Source: an uncultured Porphyromonadaceae bacterium (GTDB taxonomy: Bacteria > Bacteroidota > Bacteroidia > Bacteroidales > Muribaculaceae). Taken from it: 64,000 nt of DNA. Location: positions 62,001 to 126,000 of the forward strand of contig CAMCDS010000004.1 of the NCBI GenBank assembly GCA_945873625.1. Direction: 5' to 3'. Numbering within the stretch: the first letter of the stretch is position 1; every line of letters starts with the position of its first letter. Below, one piece after another: positions 28,698-38,512 of the stretch. The translations under genes were made by a program, and so were the position numbers. The notes beneath the pieces are model-generated. The model was not told where the DNA came from. It worked only from the letters and a program-made list of their open reading frames with translations, and searched no databases.

Positions 28698-30003
28698 ATT
28701 CCTCTATGAATTTCTGCTGCTCTTCCTGCGTGCGAGACATTCCGATGGCCAAAAATATTGCATAAACGCAAAATATATCCGTTGCCACCTTCATCCATAT
28801 TATTAACTGTAGTACATATAGCAGATAAAACGTGATTTTATACTCCGGGAAATATTTGGCACACATCATGGCAGATTTCAGGATAAACAGCGCGAAGACA
28901 ATCAAAAAAAACACACCTCCATAATAGATAAAGCGCACATAGCCCACATCAGAAGCCTGATAGTAACCTCTCCATCTGGGGCCCACATAATATTCCTCAT
29001 TATCGGTTGTTTCAATGAATCCGTCTCCGATAATCCACGTATGCAGACTATCGGGCCATCTGTACATTGTTTTTAAGATTTCATTTGATCTCACATTCCA
29101 TTCTCCCGTCTCCACAAGACTTACGAATCCCTCAAAACCATATCTGAAGTCTTTTCTGAAATTAGTATCACTTTTATAGAGAAATGCCACAACTATAACC
29201 GCAACCATTACAAAACCGCTTAACCACTTAATCGATTTTCCTATAGCATAATCTCCTCTGAAACGAAAATAAAAGGCATTTCCTATAATAAGCACTATAC
29301 CGATACCGAAGCCAAAGATTGTGGTTCGGGAAAGCATATTACCAATAACCGTTATTGTGAAAAATGCCATTAGATACGAAAAAACGTAAAACTTTTTGTG
29401 CCAATAGAGTCTTATGAAGTTGTAGAATATTCCGCCCATAAGAGTTAATACTGCAGCAAATCTTATTCCGGCAGGATCATAGGAGCATCCTATTCCATAA
29501 AGTCTGGATGCGTTTTCCGCATAGTCGATGTCGGCGGGATCAAGCAGGCGCACCTGGATAAAGAAATCTTTAAACGCGGGGTAGCGATTGATCAGGATTG
29601 CAATTATACATTGTGCCACACACGTCGCCGCAAGATAATATGTCAGAACCAATACATCAGGAGACGAATGAATCCATCTTAGATAAATCACTAATGTATA
29701 AGCACCTGCAAGCCAAACAAGCGCCGAGAATATATAACTGACATAAGTATAGTCGTGAGTATTGTTTATAACCACAGAAAGCAGACAAGCAGCCGAGACC
29801 GCGAGTCCGAACAAGACCAGGACTACGAGATTTGAATCTATTCCGGCACCTGTGGTTTTACTCTTCCGGTATAGCAACAGCGGTAAAGCCACAACTGCCA
29901 TAACGAGTTTTGTATTTACCCCCGGATAACCCGTTATATGAGGCGGGAAAATATAGAAACTAGTCAATATCACCCCCACAACTATGGCTATTATATTAGG
30001 CAT
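28678..30003 (-). CDS. O-antigen polymerase/ligase-like (Wzy-type) membrane protein
   Basis: About ten hydrophobic segments with a large loop (RWPDSLHTWIIGDGFIETTDNEEYYVGPRWRGYYQASDVGYVRFIYYGG) typical of Wzy-like proteins. Confidence 0.7.
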   Translation of the reverse strand: MPNIIAIVVGVILTSFYIFPPHITGYPGVNTKLVMAVVALPLLLYRKSKTTGAGIDSNLVVLVLFGLAVSAACLLSVVINNTHDYTYVSYIFSALVWLAGAYTLVIYLRWIHSSPDVLVLTYYLAATCVAQCIIAILINRYPAFKDFFIQVRLLDPADIDYAENASRLYGIGCSYDPAGIRFAAVLTLMGGIFYNFIRLYWHKKFYVFSYLMAFFTITVIGNMLSRTTIFGFGIGIVLIIGNAFYFRFRGDYAIGKSIKWLSGFVMVAVIVVAFLYKSDTNFRKDFRYGFEGFVSLVETGEWNVRSNEILKTMYRWPDSLHTWIIGDGFIETTDNEEYYVGPRWRGYYQASDVGYVRFIYYGGVFFLIVFALFILKSAMMCAKYFPEYKITFYLLYVLQLIIWMKVATDIFCVYAIFLAIGMSRTQEEQQKFIEEYEAYSI

Positions 30004-30005
30004 TC

Positions 30006-31004
30006 TCAGTTACTTTTATTAAATATCAACTTGTATGCGACTTTGTCAAGCAAAAACGAATAAAAGCGAATTACTCCGAACCATCCCGATTTCGCAAACA
30101 GTTGTATATACCGGGATCTTGACGATATATACCTGTTGCGCTTTATAAACCTATTCGATTCTGGATACCATTCTCTCCATAACTTATGAAATCTTTTATG
30201 GTCTTTCATCAGAAGGAATGGGAATTTAACCTCAAGCTTCAGAAATTCTATCTCTGTATCATAAGCGTTTCCGAATTTTTCTTTCAAATAGCAGGAAAGG
30301 GAATGCACATTCTTCCGCAGCTGTCGAAGATGTTTTTCAGAATACGTATTGCTGAAAGCTCCCGTATTGGTTTTTACGTAATGATAAAACGCCATAGGGA
30401 CATAGACAGCTCTTGTTGCATTAGCAAAAAGTCGAATCATTGTCAGATCCTCACCCATTCCAAGCCCGGAGGGGAATTCCACAGATGAAGATTCATATAA
30501 ATGCCGGCGCACTAACTTATTCCATACATTGAATTTCATCGCACCACCAAGCATTCCTCTGACGGCTTCATCGGGACTGCTGTATGATGGCTGTTTCATG
30601 TATCTGTCTCCGTTTTCAGTAGTCAGAAACCAATCGCACCACACAATATCCGCATCCTCACATTTTGCAGTGTCATACAGCATCGCAAGCATTCCTGGGT
30701 CTGCATAGTCATCGCTGTCGAAGTGAAAAACATATTCTCCGCGGGCTGCAGAAAGCCCGGTGTTTCGCGCATCGGGAAGGCCCTTGTTCGCTTCATGCCT
30801 GACTATCCTGATGTCCGGAAGTATACCTTTGTGATTTCGGATAACAGAATCGGCGATTTGCATCGAACGGTCTTTAGTGGCATCGTCTACGATGATGAGT
30901 TCTATCCCTCTGAGAGTCTGATTCAGTATCGACTCAATGCATCTGGCGATAAACTTTTCGACACCATAGACGGGCACGATGACACTAACCTTTATATCTT
31001 CCAT
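30006..31004 (-). CDS. Glycosyltransferase family 2
   Basis: MEDIKVSVIVPVYGVEKFIARCIESILNQTLRGIELIIVDDATKD; FHFDSDDYADPGMLAMLY. Start corrected from 31154. Confidence 0.93.
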   Translation of the reverse strand: MEDIKVSVIVPVYGVEKFIARCIESILNQTLRGIELIIVDDATKDRSMQIADSVIRNHKGILPDIRIVRHEANKGLPDARNTGLSAARGEYVFHFDSDDYADPGMLAMLYDTAKCEDADIVWCDWFLTTENGDRYMKQPSYSSPDEAVRGMLGGAMKFNVWNKLVRRHLYESSSVEFPSGLGMGEDLTMIRLFANATRAVYVPMAFYHYVKTNTGAFSNTYSEKHLRQLRKNVHSLSCYLKEKFGNAYDTEIEFLKLEVKFPFLLMKDHKRFHKLWREWYPESNRFIKRNRYISSRSRYIQLFAKSGWFGVIRFYSFLLDKVAYKLIFNKSN

Positions 31005-31917
31005 ATAAAAAATACCGGGCAAGATTTTTAACTCGTTTCCATAGGGGCAAAGAATCAAGAAGCATTGTCTTGTCGAAAAAGAACTTGAAATATCGCTTCT
31101 CATCAAATATTGGCGACTTCCTGTAATATTCCCACCAGATGTCAAAAGCCACACTATATCTTTGCCACGGCTTATATCCGCTATAATGGATTGTGCCTTC
31201 TTTTCTGGCTCGTTCTATGTCAGAGGGTTTTATCCATTCCGGAAGTTTCAGGCTCGGCTGGTAAAACTGGATATATGCGCAATCGTTGACATTCCAGCAT
31301 GGGGGCAGTAATTTTATGCGGCCGGCGCACACGATATTCACAGTATCCTGATCCTGATATCGATAATTGTTTGCTGCCTCCTTCTTGAACTCTGCCGTAA
31401 GGTTATCCTGTCGCATCAGCTTCAGATTGAATATCATGAAACCCGCCTGCACATAATTCCACAAATTCACTCCTTTAAGCGAATCGATGTGTTGCTTCTC
31501 ATAAGCATTCATGCCTATATCAAGGGAGGCAGCCACATAGTTATCGCCCAAATCAGTGTTAAACACCTCCCACAAATCCTGACGGAAGATTATATCAACA
31601 TCAGAATAAATGGCTTTATCTATGTCTGTGAAGAGATCCGGTATAAGAAGCCTGTAGTATGTGGCTTTAGTCACATGTCTTATTTCAAAGGCGTTCTCAT
31701 AAGTTTCATCTACCGGGTAGAACGATAATCTACAGTTCTTGAAGTTCCCCGTGACTTTTCTCAAGGTATCTTCATCAAGATGCACAGAAGGAGAGTGAAG
31801 CACCCTGATATCATAGAAAGTATCTGAATTTGCATTGACCAGCAACGAGGTGAAGCAGACGCCGGCTGCTTCTATCAGATTATTGTCAAATGCAAATACA
31901 ATGGGAATTACATTCAT
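30985..31917 (-). CDS. Glycosyltransferase family 8
   Basis: VIPIVFAFDNNLIEAAGVCFTSLLVNA; DKAIYSDVDIIFRQDLWEVFN; YRYQDQDTVNIVCAGRIKLLPPCWN. Confidence 0.9.
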   Translation of the reverse strand: MNVIPIVFAFDNNLIEAAGVCFTSLLVNANSDTFYDIRVLHSPSVHLDEDTLRKVTGNFKNCRLSFYPVDETYENAFEIRHVTKATYYRLLIPDLFTDIDKAIYSDVDIIFRQDLWEVFNTDLGDNYVAASLDIGMNAYEKQHIDSLKGVNLWNYVQAGFMIFNLKLMRQDNLTAEFKKEAANNYRYQDQDTVNIVCAGRIKLLPPCWNVNDCAYIQFYQPSLKLPEWIKPSDIERARKEGTIHYSGYKPWQRYSVAFDIWWEYYRKSPIFDEKRYFKFFFDKTMLLDSLPLWKRVKNLARYFLYGRYKG

Positions 31918-32995
31918 TGATCTTGCGTTTTTGAGTATGCGAATCTTTTAATGGTATGAAATCTCGAGAGTCTTATCTCCTGTCGGCTTAAGAATTTATA
32001 AAGTATCTGTCGCGGTTGGTCAAGCAGGATTGCAATCGCCATTATGCATACGATTAATATCGAGATAACACCGATATACGCTATTCCCGAGTACCCGTTA
32101 AAAATATAGACTCCTAACGGAAATACGATAGGCCCCCACACCGGAGGAGTTGAGTGAATCAGGTAAATTGCAAAACTTGATTTTGCAATTTTGTTAAGAT
32201 TAGGACTTGTCCCGATATTCAGAGATCTAAACCAATAGAAAAGGGCTATGCCTTGTATGATCACGAAGGGATTAACATAGCTCTAGAAAGCCCTTGATAA
32301 TTCACATAGCCCAATCCTACATAAATTAAGACATTAATCACCGAGCATCCGAAATATATCATTGCCGGGCGCTTGACACCGTCCCGATGATATATGCTTA
32401 AATACCTTGCCAATAAATAGATTGAGCAAAATGTAAATACCGAATATCCCTGATTGATATACTCCGTGCTTCCGGTAAGTCCGTAAACTGTCTGGAAAAG
32501 CAAAATCAGCACAATAGTCTGTCGGAATTGTCTTCTGCTGACAGAATCTGCAAATATATTCAGAACCGGACTCAAAATAATTAATGCCAGATAAGCCTTT
32601 TCAAACCAGCATGAATCTCCAAAACCAAAACAACGCAGCAATCCCATGGGCGGGAAATCATTTATTCCTATAATAAATAGGAATAAGAATGCCCCTAAGG
32701 AAAAATATAGACATTGGAACAGGAAACCTGATATGGTCTTAATGGAAAATCTGATACCAAACCATCCGGATATGAAAACAAAAACTATGACGCAGCATTT
32801 AGATAATGAAGAAAACACCACTCTCGCTACATTTCCGACAGGATTATTGACTATGTCATTTAAATCAGGAATACCATTTATATGAAAATCCAAATGACAA
32901 ATCAATACCATTACCATTGCAATCAATCTAAGCAATTCTATGTTAGATTCGCGTTGGTTCAACTTGTCCCGTTCTACTCTTGACAATGGTTGCAT
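31914..32995 (-). pseudogene. Acyltransferase 3 (OafA-like) split by a -1 frameshift
   Basis: N-part (32261..32995): ESNIELLRLIAMVMVLICHLDFHI..FVFISGWFGIR. C-part (31914..32264, GTG start): Y-V-N-P-F-VIIQGIALFYWFRSLNIG..SSFAIYLIHSTP in the -1 frame. Together they form one AT3 protein. Confidence 0.8.
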
Positions 32996-33120
32996 TTATT
33001 AATAACAAGACTACGTTTTTATAAACGACAGGCTTACAATCGCGGCATTTGCACTATATTTACAAATCATGGATTGTCTGTAACCCTACGATATTTGTTC
33101 CCGACGATAGTATCATAACA

Positions 33121-34398
33121 TCAGAATTCGCCTGCATTTAAATGAATTATAAATCCTTGGAATTTTCTTTCTGTGGATTTATCCAATATGCAGTCGATGA
33201 TATTCTCGGACGCTGTTTTACCGTCAGGAGGAGTCAGGAATTTTGATATAAAATCAGTACGCTTCTGCTTCATTGGATCAATGCCTTCTATCACATCATT
33301 AACGAAATTTTCAATTTCCTCTTTACACCAACCTTTATAGTGAAGATCAAAGGCTTGTTGCTGAAACTGATTGAACCCATGTGTCAGATCGTTATCACTC
33401 ATCAGGTACATCACGGGGTTGCCTGTGTAGTGGTATTCTACGGTGAATGATCCGCAATCGTGAATCATAGCATCTGAATGCATGAAAAGTCCAAGATACT
33501 TCCCATCGACGTATTGGGCATTTGAAAGGGTTTCCCAGCGGCCATAGTATTCATCCGTTTTTTGTTTTCCCCATTTTCCCTCTAATTTTGCCCTTAAAAG
33601 CGGGTGGGGTTTAAAAGCCCATTGTACCTTATCCTGGTATTTCTCCGCCAATTCAAGCATGAATGAATAATACCTTTCAAAACTGGAATAGTGTAACCAC
33701 TCATTATCGGTGATTGAATGATGAGGAGCCCATATAATCCTCTTTTTGGGATTTTTATGCTCTTTCCATGGGTCTTCACACTTCTCTTTGGCGTTCAGGA
33801 ACTCGTCCATGACAGGCAATCCGGTGATAAATCCATTCCTACAATGGTTATCCATTATTCTTGCAGAGCCACGCCACGCATTTATATTTTCATAATATAT
33901 TTGCCAACAACTCAATAGCAATCGCGTATTCCTTGACCATTTTTCGTCGACTCCATGAAAACCGTAATTTATATAACAAAATAATGATCTTAGATTATGC
34001 ATTATGAACTTTCTTAGTTCAATGTCTGAGTCATAAGGTTTCGAATATAATATTATATCCGGGTGTAGCTCTTCACAGATAGTTTTGCCAGGTCCAATCT
34101 CAATCAAAGGATATCCTTTTTCTTCGCAGTATTTATGAAATGCAAGACGGTTATCTTCTTGATTGGATGGAATTGTCAATAGTATTGGTTCAAAACGTGA
34201 GTGATTTAGCATTGCCCTATATAACAATTCCGACTTCCAACATGAGAAACTCGATAAGACAAACACCACTCTGATGGATTTCTTCTGTCGAAGACGACAT
34301 ATTTTATACGGCTTGTATATTTTCTCATAGCCGAACAATATTAAATTCTTTATACTCTCTCTAAATTTACGCTTATACTGTCTCATGATTAAACTCAT
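33121..34398 (-). CDS. CDP-glycerol glycerophosphotransferase-like protein
   Basis: RVVFVLSSFSCWKSELLYRAM; INYGFHG; RIIWAPHHSITDNEWLHYSSF; SDAMIHDCGSFTVEYHYTGNPVMYL. Confidence 0.65.
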   Translation of the reverse strand: MSLIMRQYKRKFRESIKNLILFGYEKIYKPYKICRLRQKKSIRVVFVLSSFSCWKSELLYRAMLNHSRFEPILLTIPSNQEDNRLAFHKYCEEKGYPLIEIGPGKTICEELHPDIILYSKPYDSDIELRKFIMHNLRSLFCYINYGFHGVDEKWSRNTRLLLSCWQIYYENINAWRGSARIMDNHCRNGFITGLPVMDEFLNAKEKCEDPWKEHKNPKKRIIWAPHHSITDNEWLHYSSFERYYSFMLELAEKYQDKVQWAFKPHPLLRAKLEGKWGKQKTDEYYGRWETLSNAQYVDGKYLGLFMHSDAMIHDCGSFTVEYHYTGNPVMYLMSDNDLTHGFNQFQQQAFDLHYKGWCKEEIENFVNDVIEGIDPMKQKRTDFISKFLTPPDGKTASENIIDCILDKSTERKFQGFIIHLNAGEF

Positions 34399-34425
34399 AT
34401 AAGAAATTTACACATAATATCATGT

Positions 34426-35892
34426 TTAGGACTTTTGACAAGCTAATTTCATCGATGACCTCAAACGTAAAATAATAGGTGAAATATATTCCATATAGAC
34501 ATTATCTTTACGAAACCTCAATACTACAATATATAAAGCCGTAGATATCATCACACCGGATACAAGGGCTATCCAATTATTATGACATAACAGTCTTATG
34601 ACAGGACAAATCGAACAAGCTAATACCGAGTAAAATAAATATGGCAGAAAGTCTCTTAGTTGTTTCAAATATCCGATTCCGAAGAGTTTGCCGGTGTAAT
34701 ATGTGTTTATAGCCACTGCTATCTGGGTATAGATAACTTTCATAATGCAGATAGCGAGAACGCCAAAGGGCACTGCACAAAGCAGCATGGCAATTGAGAT
34801 GGTTTTCTTTATCACTTCCAAACGCAAAAATAAGTCCGATCGGCCCTTGATTTGCAAGAGGTTGAGATTAAGAGTACATAAGGGATCAAACATAACTGCA
34901 AAGCTGAATACTTGGAGGAAGATAACAGCTCCAATCCATTTATGGGTAAGTAAAATAAGCACAAGAGGCTTTGCAATGAATGCGAGCAGGACACACATAA
35001 AGCATAGAATCATGCCAGTGAGTCTCATGTATTTTCGATAAACTGCTATGAGACGCTCGTCATCGTTCTGTAGTTTAGCAAAAATGGGAAAGGTAACTCG
35101 CTGAACCATCCCGGAGAAAGTAGAGCACGGCATGTTTGCAATACTTGTTCCGCGAGAATAGTTACCTAAAGCCGCAGGTGTATAGAAACTACCTATAAGG
35201 ATAGTTGATAGTTCATTGTATATTGTATGCAGAAGGCCGGAAGCCATGAGCTTGCTTCCGTAACCGAAAAGCTCTTTGAAAGACTCTTTTGAGAAAATAA
35301 GAGACGGCCACCATCTCACGATGGCAAACATAGTAACTGTCCTGATAACATTAGCAGCGATTGACTGCCACACAAGTGCCCACACTCCATAACCGAGATA
35401 TGCAAGAAGTAGACCAATCAGACCGGATAACAAAGCGGAGATGAAATTGACCTGTGCCTGAGGCTTGAAATTGACATCTCGCGTAAGCTTTGCATATTGC
35501 ACGCCACAGAGCGAACCAAGAAAAAGATTGACACAATAAACTCGCGTAATCGGTTCGAGCACCGGCTGCTTGAAAAACAGCGCAATCAATGGAGATGCAA
35601 AAAACAGCGCAAACGAACAGAATGCGCTGACTACTATATTGAAATAGAATACTGTGCAATAGTCTTTTTCTGTACAGTCAAGCTTGCGGATGAGCGCATT
35701 GGAGAAACCACTGTCTATAAGCGTTTGGGAAATAGCGAAAAAGATTCCCAACATACCGATAAGACCATAATCGGCAGGAGTGAGCAGACGCGCTACAACG
35801 ATTCCCAACAGGAAATTGACGCCTTGTATCGAGAATTTCTCGATAGCCGTCCATTTCATTCCGCGCATTGTCTGTTGACGTATTTCTCCCAT
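34426..35892 (-). CDS. Lipopolysaccharide/oligosaccharide flippase (Wzx-like, MOP superfamily)
   Basis: GMKWTAIEKFSIQGVNFLLGIVVARLLTPADYGLIGMLGIFFAISQTLIDSGFSNALIRK; multiple TM. Confidence 0.92.
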   Translation of the reverse strand: MGEIRQQTMRGMKWTAIEKFSIQGVNFLLGIVVARLLTPADYGLIGMLGIFFAISQTLIDSGFSNALIRKLDCTEKDYCTVFYFNIVVSAFCSFALFFASPLIALFFKQPVLEPITRVYCVNLFLGSLCGVQYAKLTRDVNFKPQAQVNFISALLSGLIGLLLAYLGYGVWALVWQSIAANVIRTVTMFAIVRWWPSLIFSKESFKELFGYGSKLMASGLLHTIYNELSTILIGSFYTPAALGNYSRGTSIANMPCSTFSGMVQRVTFPIFAKLQNDDERLIAVYRKYMRLTGMILCFMCVLLAFIAKPLVLILLTHKWIGAVIFLQVFSFAVMFDPLCTLNLNLLQIKGRSDLFLRLEVIKKTISIAMLLCAVPFGVLAICIMKVIYTQIAVAINTYYTGKLFGIGYLKQLRDFLPYLFYSVLACSICPVIRLLCHNNWIALVSGVMISTALYIVVLRFRKDNVYMEYISPIILRLRSSMKLACQKS

Positions 35893-36061
35893 AAATTGTA
35901 AAGTTAAAGAATAATCAGCATTTGTAGGTTCACACCCAAAATTTAGCTGTCTCCTTCTCTAACGTAAAAAAAGAGTCTATATTTTCTAGTAGTATCCCAT
36001 AATTCAACGACCTGCTAATCTACTCTTCTCCAAATCATCGTCTCTATATATGATTGACAAC

Positions 36062-37471
36062 TTATTCAGCTATATATTCAAACAATGGTTCTAAAAACAG
36101 AGGTAACTCCTTGGAGTTACCCCCATAATACGAAAAGGCCGAAACCCTAATTATAGCAACTCCATTATTATCAACGTCAGTATAATCAACGGAATAAATT
36201 TCATGATTGCTCAATGATAAGACAATAGAACCGGGTATTGACCTATTTTGCATTAAATAGGATAGAGTAAGGTATTTAAAAAAACTTGCACTTTCTCGTA
36301 CAAGCTCTATCAAACTATTCATTATACTATCATCGTTTACTTTAAGTTGTCTCAATATTGCCATTACCATAAGGACAGGCTTGCTCGCGATATAGTTCTC
36401 TCCATTTCTGCTTTTACTTCTACAAGCTTTATCAGATACATGTCGATGTGCATCTCTGATTGCTTTGGACACTACACGTATTGAGAATTTGTTCAGCAGA
36501 CTATCATCAAACAACGTTTCCATATAGAGCATTTCCATTCCTGTCTGTCGAGAGATTGCTTCCCTAATCAAATTATTACGCGATTCGGGAAATGAGTATC
36601 TGAAATACGCCGTCGGACTAAATTTATAGATATAACCATTAAAATCAGTATCAGGACCGTAAATATGATGAAAAATACTTTTTAAATTATCATAATCCAA
36701 AACCAAAACAATGTGATCAAGTCCGAATTTATTACCAACAAGCGATTCATCTGGTCTTACACCGATTGAATAGCTGTAGTCTATATGTGCAGAAAGGATG
36801 TTGAGAATGCGGAACAGGTGTGCTGGATCCATTCTATCCATATCTTCAACAAATAGAACTACCTTCTTTTTCTTATTCAGTCTAAAAGACTCTATATTCT
36901 CTCGGATTATCATAGTTACGGCATCACACTCAATGGAGGGGATACCTTTAGTCTCAGATAAAAACTTGTTTACTTCTTCGCTTTCAGAGTATTCATTTTT
37001 AAATTTTTGAACTTTCTCTCTTAATTGATTGAATATTTTAGTTGCTTTATATACGGTAACAGCTGTAGTTGACGTAAGTCCTTCAAAAAATTGTGCAATA
37101 AACGGTAAGGCACTATCTACAATATTTTCACCATTCCTTTGTAGCCAATATGCCAAAGCCACGGAATCAGAGATTTCGTAGTCATCCTTAATCATCCCGT
37201 TGAGAATCATCTGGAGTAGAACATCCCGTTTGACCAATTCAAAAATATCCTCATTATCCTCTACTTGATAGTTTACAGGATATATTTTTATTGGGATGAA
37301 CTCTGAGTTAAATTCTTCGTTTTGCGTAAGCCTGTCGATAAAAAAACTTTTCCCATCTCCGAACTTTGCTGAAAGTATAGTTCTATCATGAGCGCGAAGA
37401 TGATTAATAAACTTCTCAATTTCAGGCTCAACAGGAATATAAAATTCATGTTTAATATTTTCGCATTCCAT
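36062..37471 (-). CDS. KAP-family P-loop NTPase
   Basis: LSAKFGDGKSFFIDRLTQNEEF..PIKIYPVNYQVEDNEDIFELVKRDVLLQML-like; Walker B KVVLFVEDMDRMDPAHLFRILNILSAH. Confidence 0.8.
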   Translation of the reverse strand: MECENIKHEFYIPVEPEIEKFINHLRAHDRTILSAKFGDGKSFFIDRLTQNEEFNSEFIPIKIYPVNYQVEDNEDIFELVKRDVLLQMILNGMIKDDYEISDSVALAYWLQRNGENIVDSALPFIAQFFEGLTSTTAVTVYKATKIFNQLREKVQKFKNEYSESEEVNKFLSETKGIPSIECDAVTMIIRENIESFRLNKKKKVVLFVEDMDRMDPAHLFRILNILSAHIDYSYSIGVRPDESLVGNKFGLDHIVLVLDYDNLKSIFHHIYGPDTDFNGYIYKFSPTAYFRYSFPESRNNLIREAISRQTGMEMLYMETLFDDSLLNKFSIRVVSKAIRDAHRHVSDKACRSKSRNGENYIASKPVLMVMAILRQLKVNDDSIMNSLIELVRESASFFKYLTLSYLMQNRSIPGSIVLSLSNHEIYSVDYTDVDNNGVAIIRVSAFSYYGGNSKELPLFLEPLFEYIAE

Positions 37472-37485
37472 TCTAACAGTCTAAG

Positions 37486-38505
37486 TCAACAAGATGATCG
37501 GGTGAGGCCCCAGGCGAGGACGCGGTCGATGACGGGGGTCGGCAGGGAGCGGCTGCGGGCGAGGTCGGCGATGAGGCGCAGGCCGAAGGGGAAGTCTTCG
37601 GTGAAGTAGCGGCTGCCGAAGTCGGGCACCCAGCCGTCGCCGCAGGGCTTCATGGGGGAGAGTATGGTGGCGAAGGCGGGTATCGACCTTATCTTGCGTG
37701 TGAGGGCCTGTGCGTCGGGCTGACCGTAGTATTCAAGTATCGAGGGTATGGCCTCGCGCGATATGCCGAGGTCGGCGGTGAGGGCCATGAACTCGCTGTC
37801 CATGGCGGTCAGCAGTTCCGAGGCGTCGTCGGTCCAGTCGGCGTAGAAGAGTGTCTGCCGGGGGCAGATTTCTCCGTCGTAAGTGCCCCACATCGAGTAG
37901 AGGCGCGACGTGTGGAGTATGGGGTTGCTGTTGGTGAGCGATGCCTCGTAGAAGTTGTTGAGGAGCTCTACGGGGGTGGAGAAGAGGCGTTGCAGCATGA
38001 GGCGCACGCTTTCGCGGTCGGCGTTTTCCACGGCTACTTTCAGCAGGGGCTTGTAGCCGAGCAGGCGTCCGGTAGAGCCATATTTGTCGTAGCGGGCTAT
38101 GTAGGGGACGCGCTGGAAGCCGAAGAGTGGCGTGCCGGGGTCGAGCGTGCGGTGAGCGGCGAAGAAGAAGCCGGTGCTTGAGACGATTGCTCCTACGAGG
38201 GTATCGGCTGCAAGCCAGGGTTTGATGCTGCGGAGGGTGTCTTCAATCAGATAGCCGGGGAGGCAGAGGAGCACCATTTCGGCCCCGCGGAGTGCCACTT
38301 CGGGGTCGGACGATATGCATGAGAGGCGGCCGGCATATATCTTGCCGTCGGGGTCGCTTACGCTTATGTCTTTGTGCCAGCTGCCGGGATGGCCTGTCAG
38401 AAGGCTGACAGATATACCTTGCGCGAGAAAGACGGAGGCGCAGACTATGCCGAGGCTTCCGCCTCCGCAGACGCATATTTTTTCAGGCAGTCCGTTATGG
38501 GTCAT
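37486..38505 (-). CDS. NAD/NADP octopine/nopaline dehydrogenase-family protein
   Basis: KICVCGGGSLGIVCASVFLAQGISVSLLTG; LCLPGYLIEDTLRSI; YEASLTNSNPILHTSRLYSMWG (opine-DH-like N-H-x pattern). Confidence 0.75.
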   Translation of the reverse strand: MTHNGLPEKICVCGGGSLGIVCASVFLAQGISVSLLTGHPGSWHKDISVSDPDGKIYAGRLSCISSDPEVALRGAEMVLLCLPGYLIEDTLRSIKPWLAADTLVGAIVSSTGFFFAAHRTLDPGTPLFGFQRVPYIARYDKYGSTGRLLGYKPLLKVAVENADRESVRLMLQRLFSTPVELLNNFYEASLTNSNPILHTSRLYSMWGTYDGEICPRQTLFYADWTDDASELLTAMDSEFMALTADLGISREAIPSILEYYGQPDAQALTRKIRSIPAFATILSPMKPCGDGWVPDFGSRYFTEDFPFGLRLIADLARSRSLPTPVIDRVLAWGLTRSSC

Positions 38506-38512
38506 GACTTTG

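Noticed and set aside
31914-32264. Programmed -1 frameshift as the explanation for the split acyltransferase
   Set aside because: No X-XXY-YYZ slippery heptamer or obvious downstream pseudoknot in the 23-nt overlap; a deletion is simpler.
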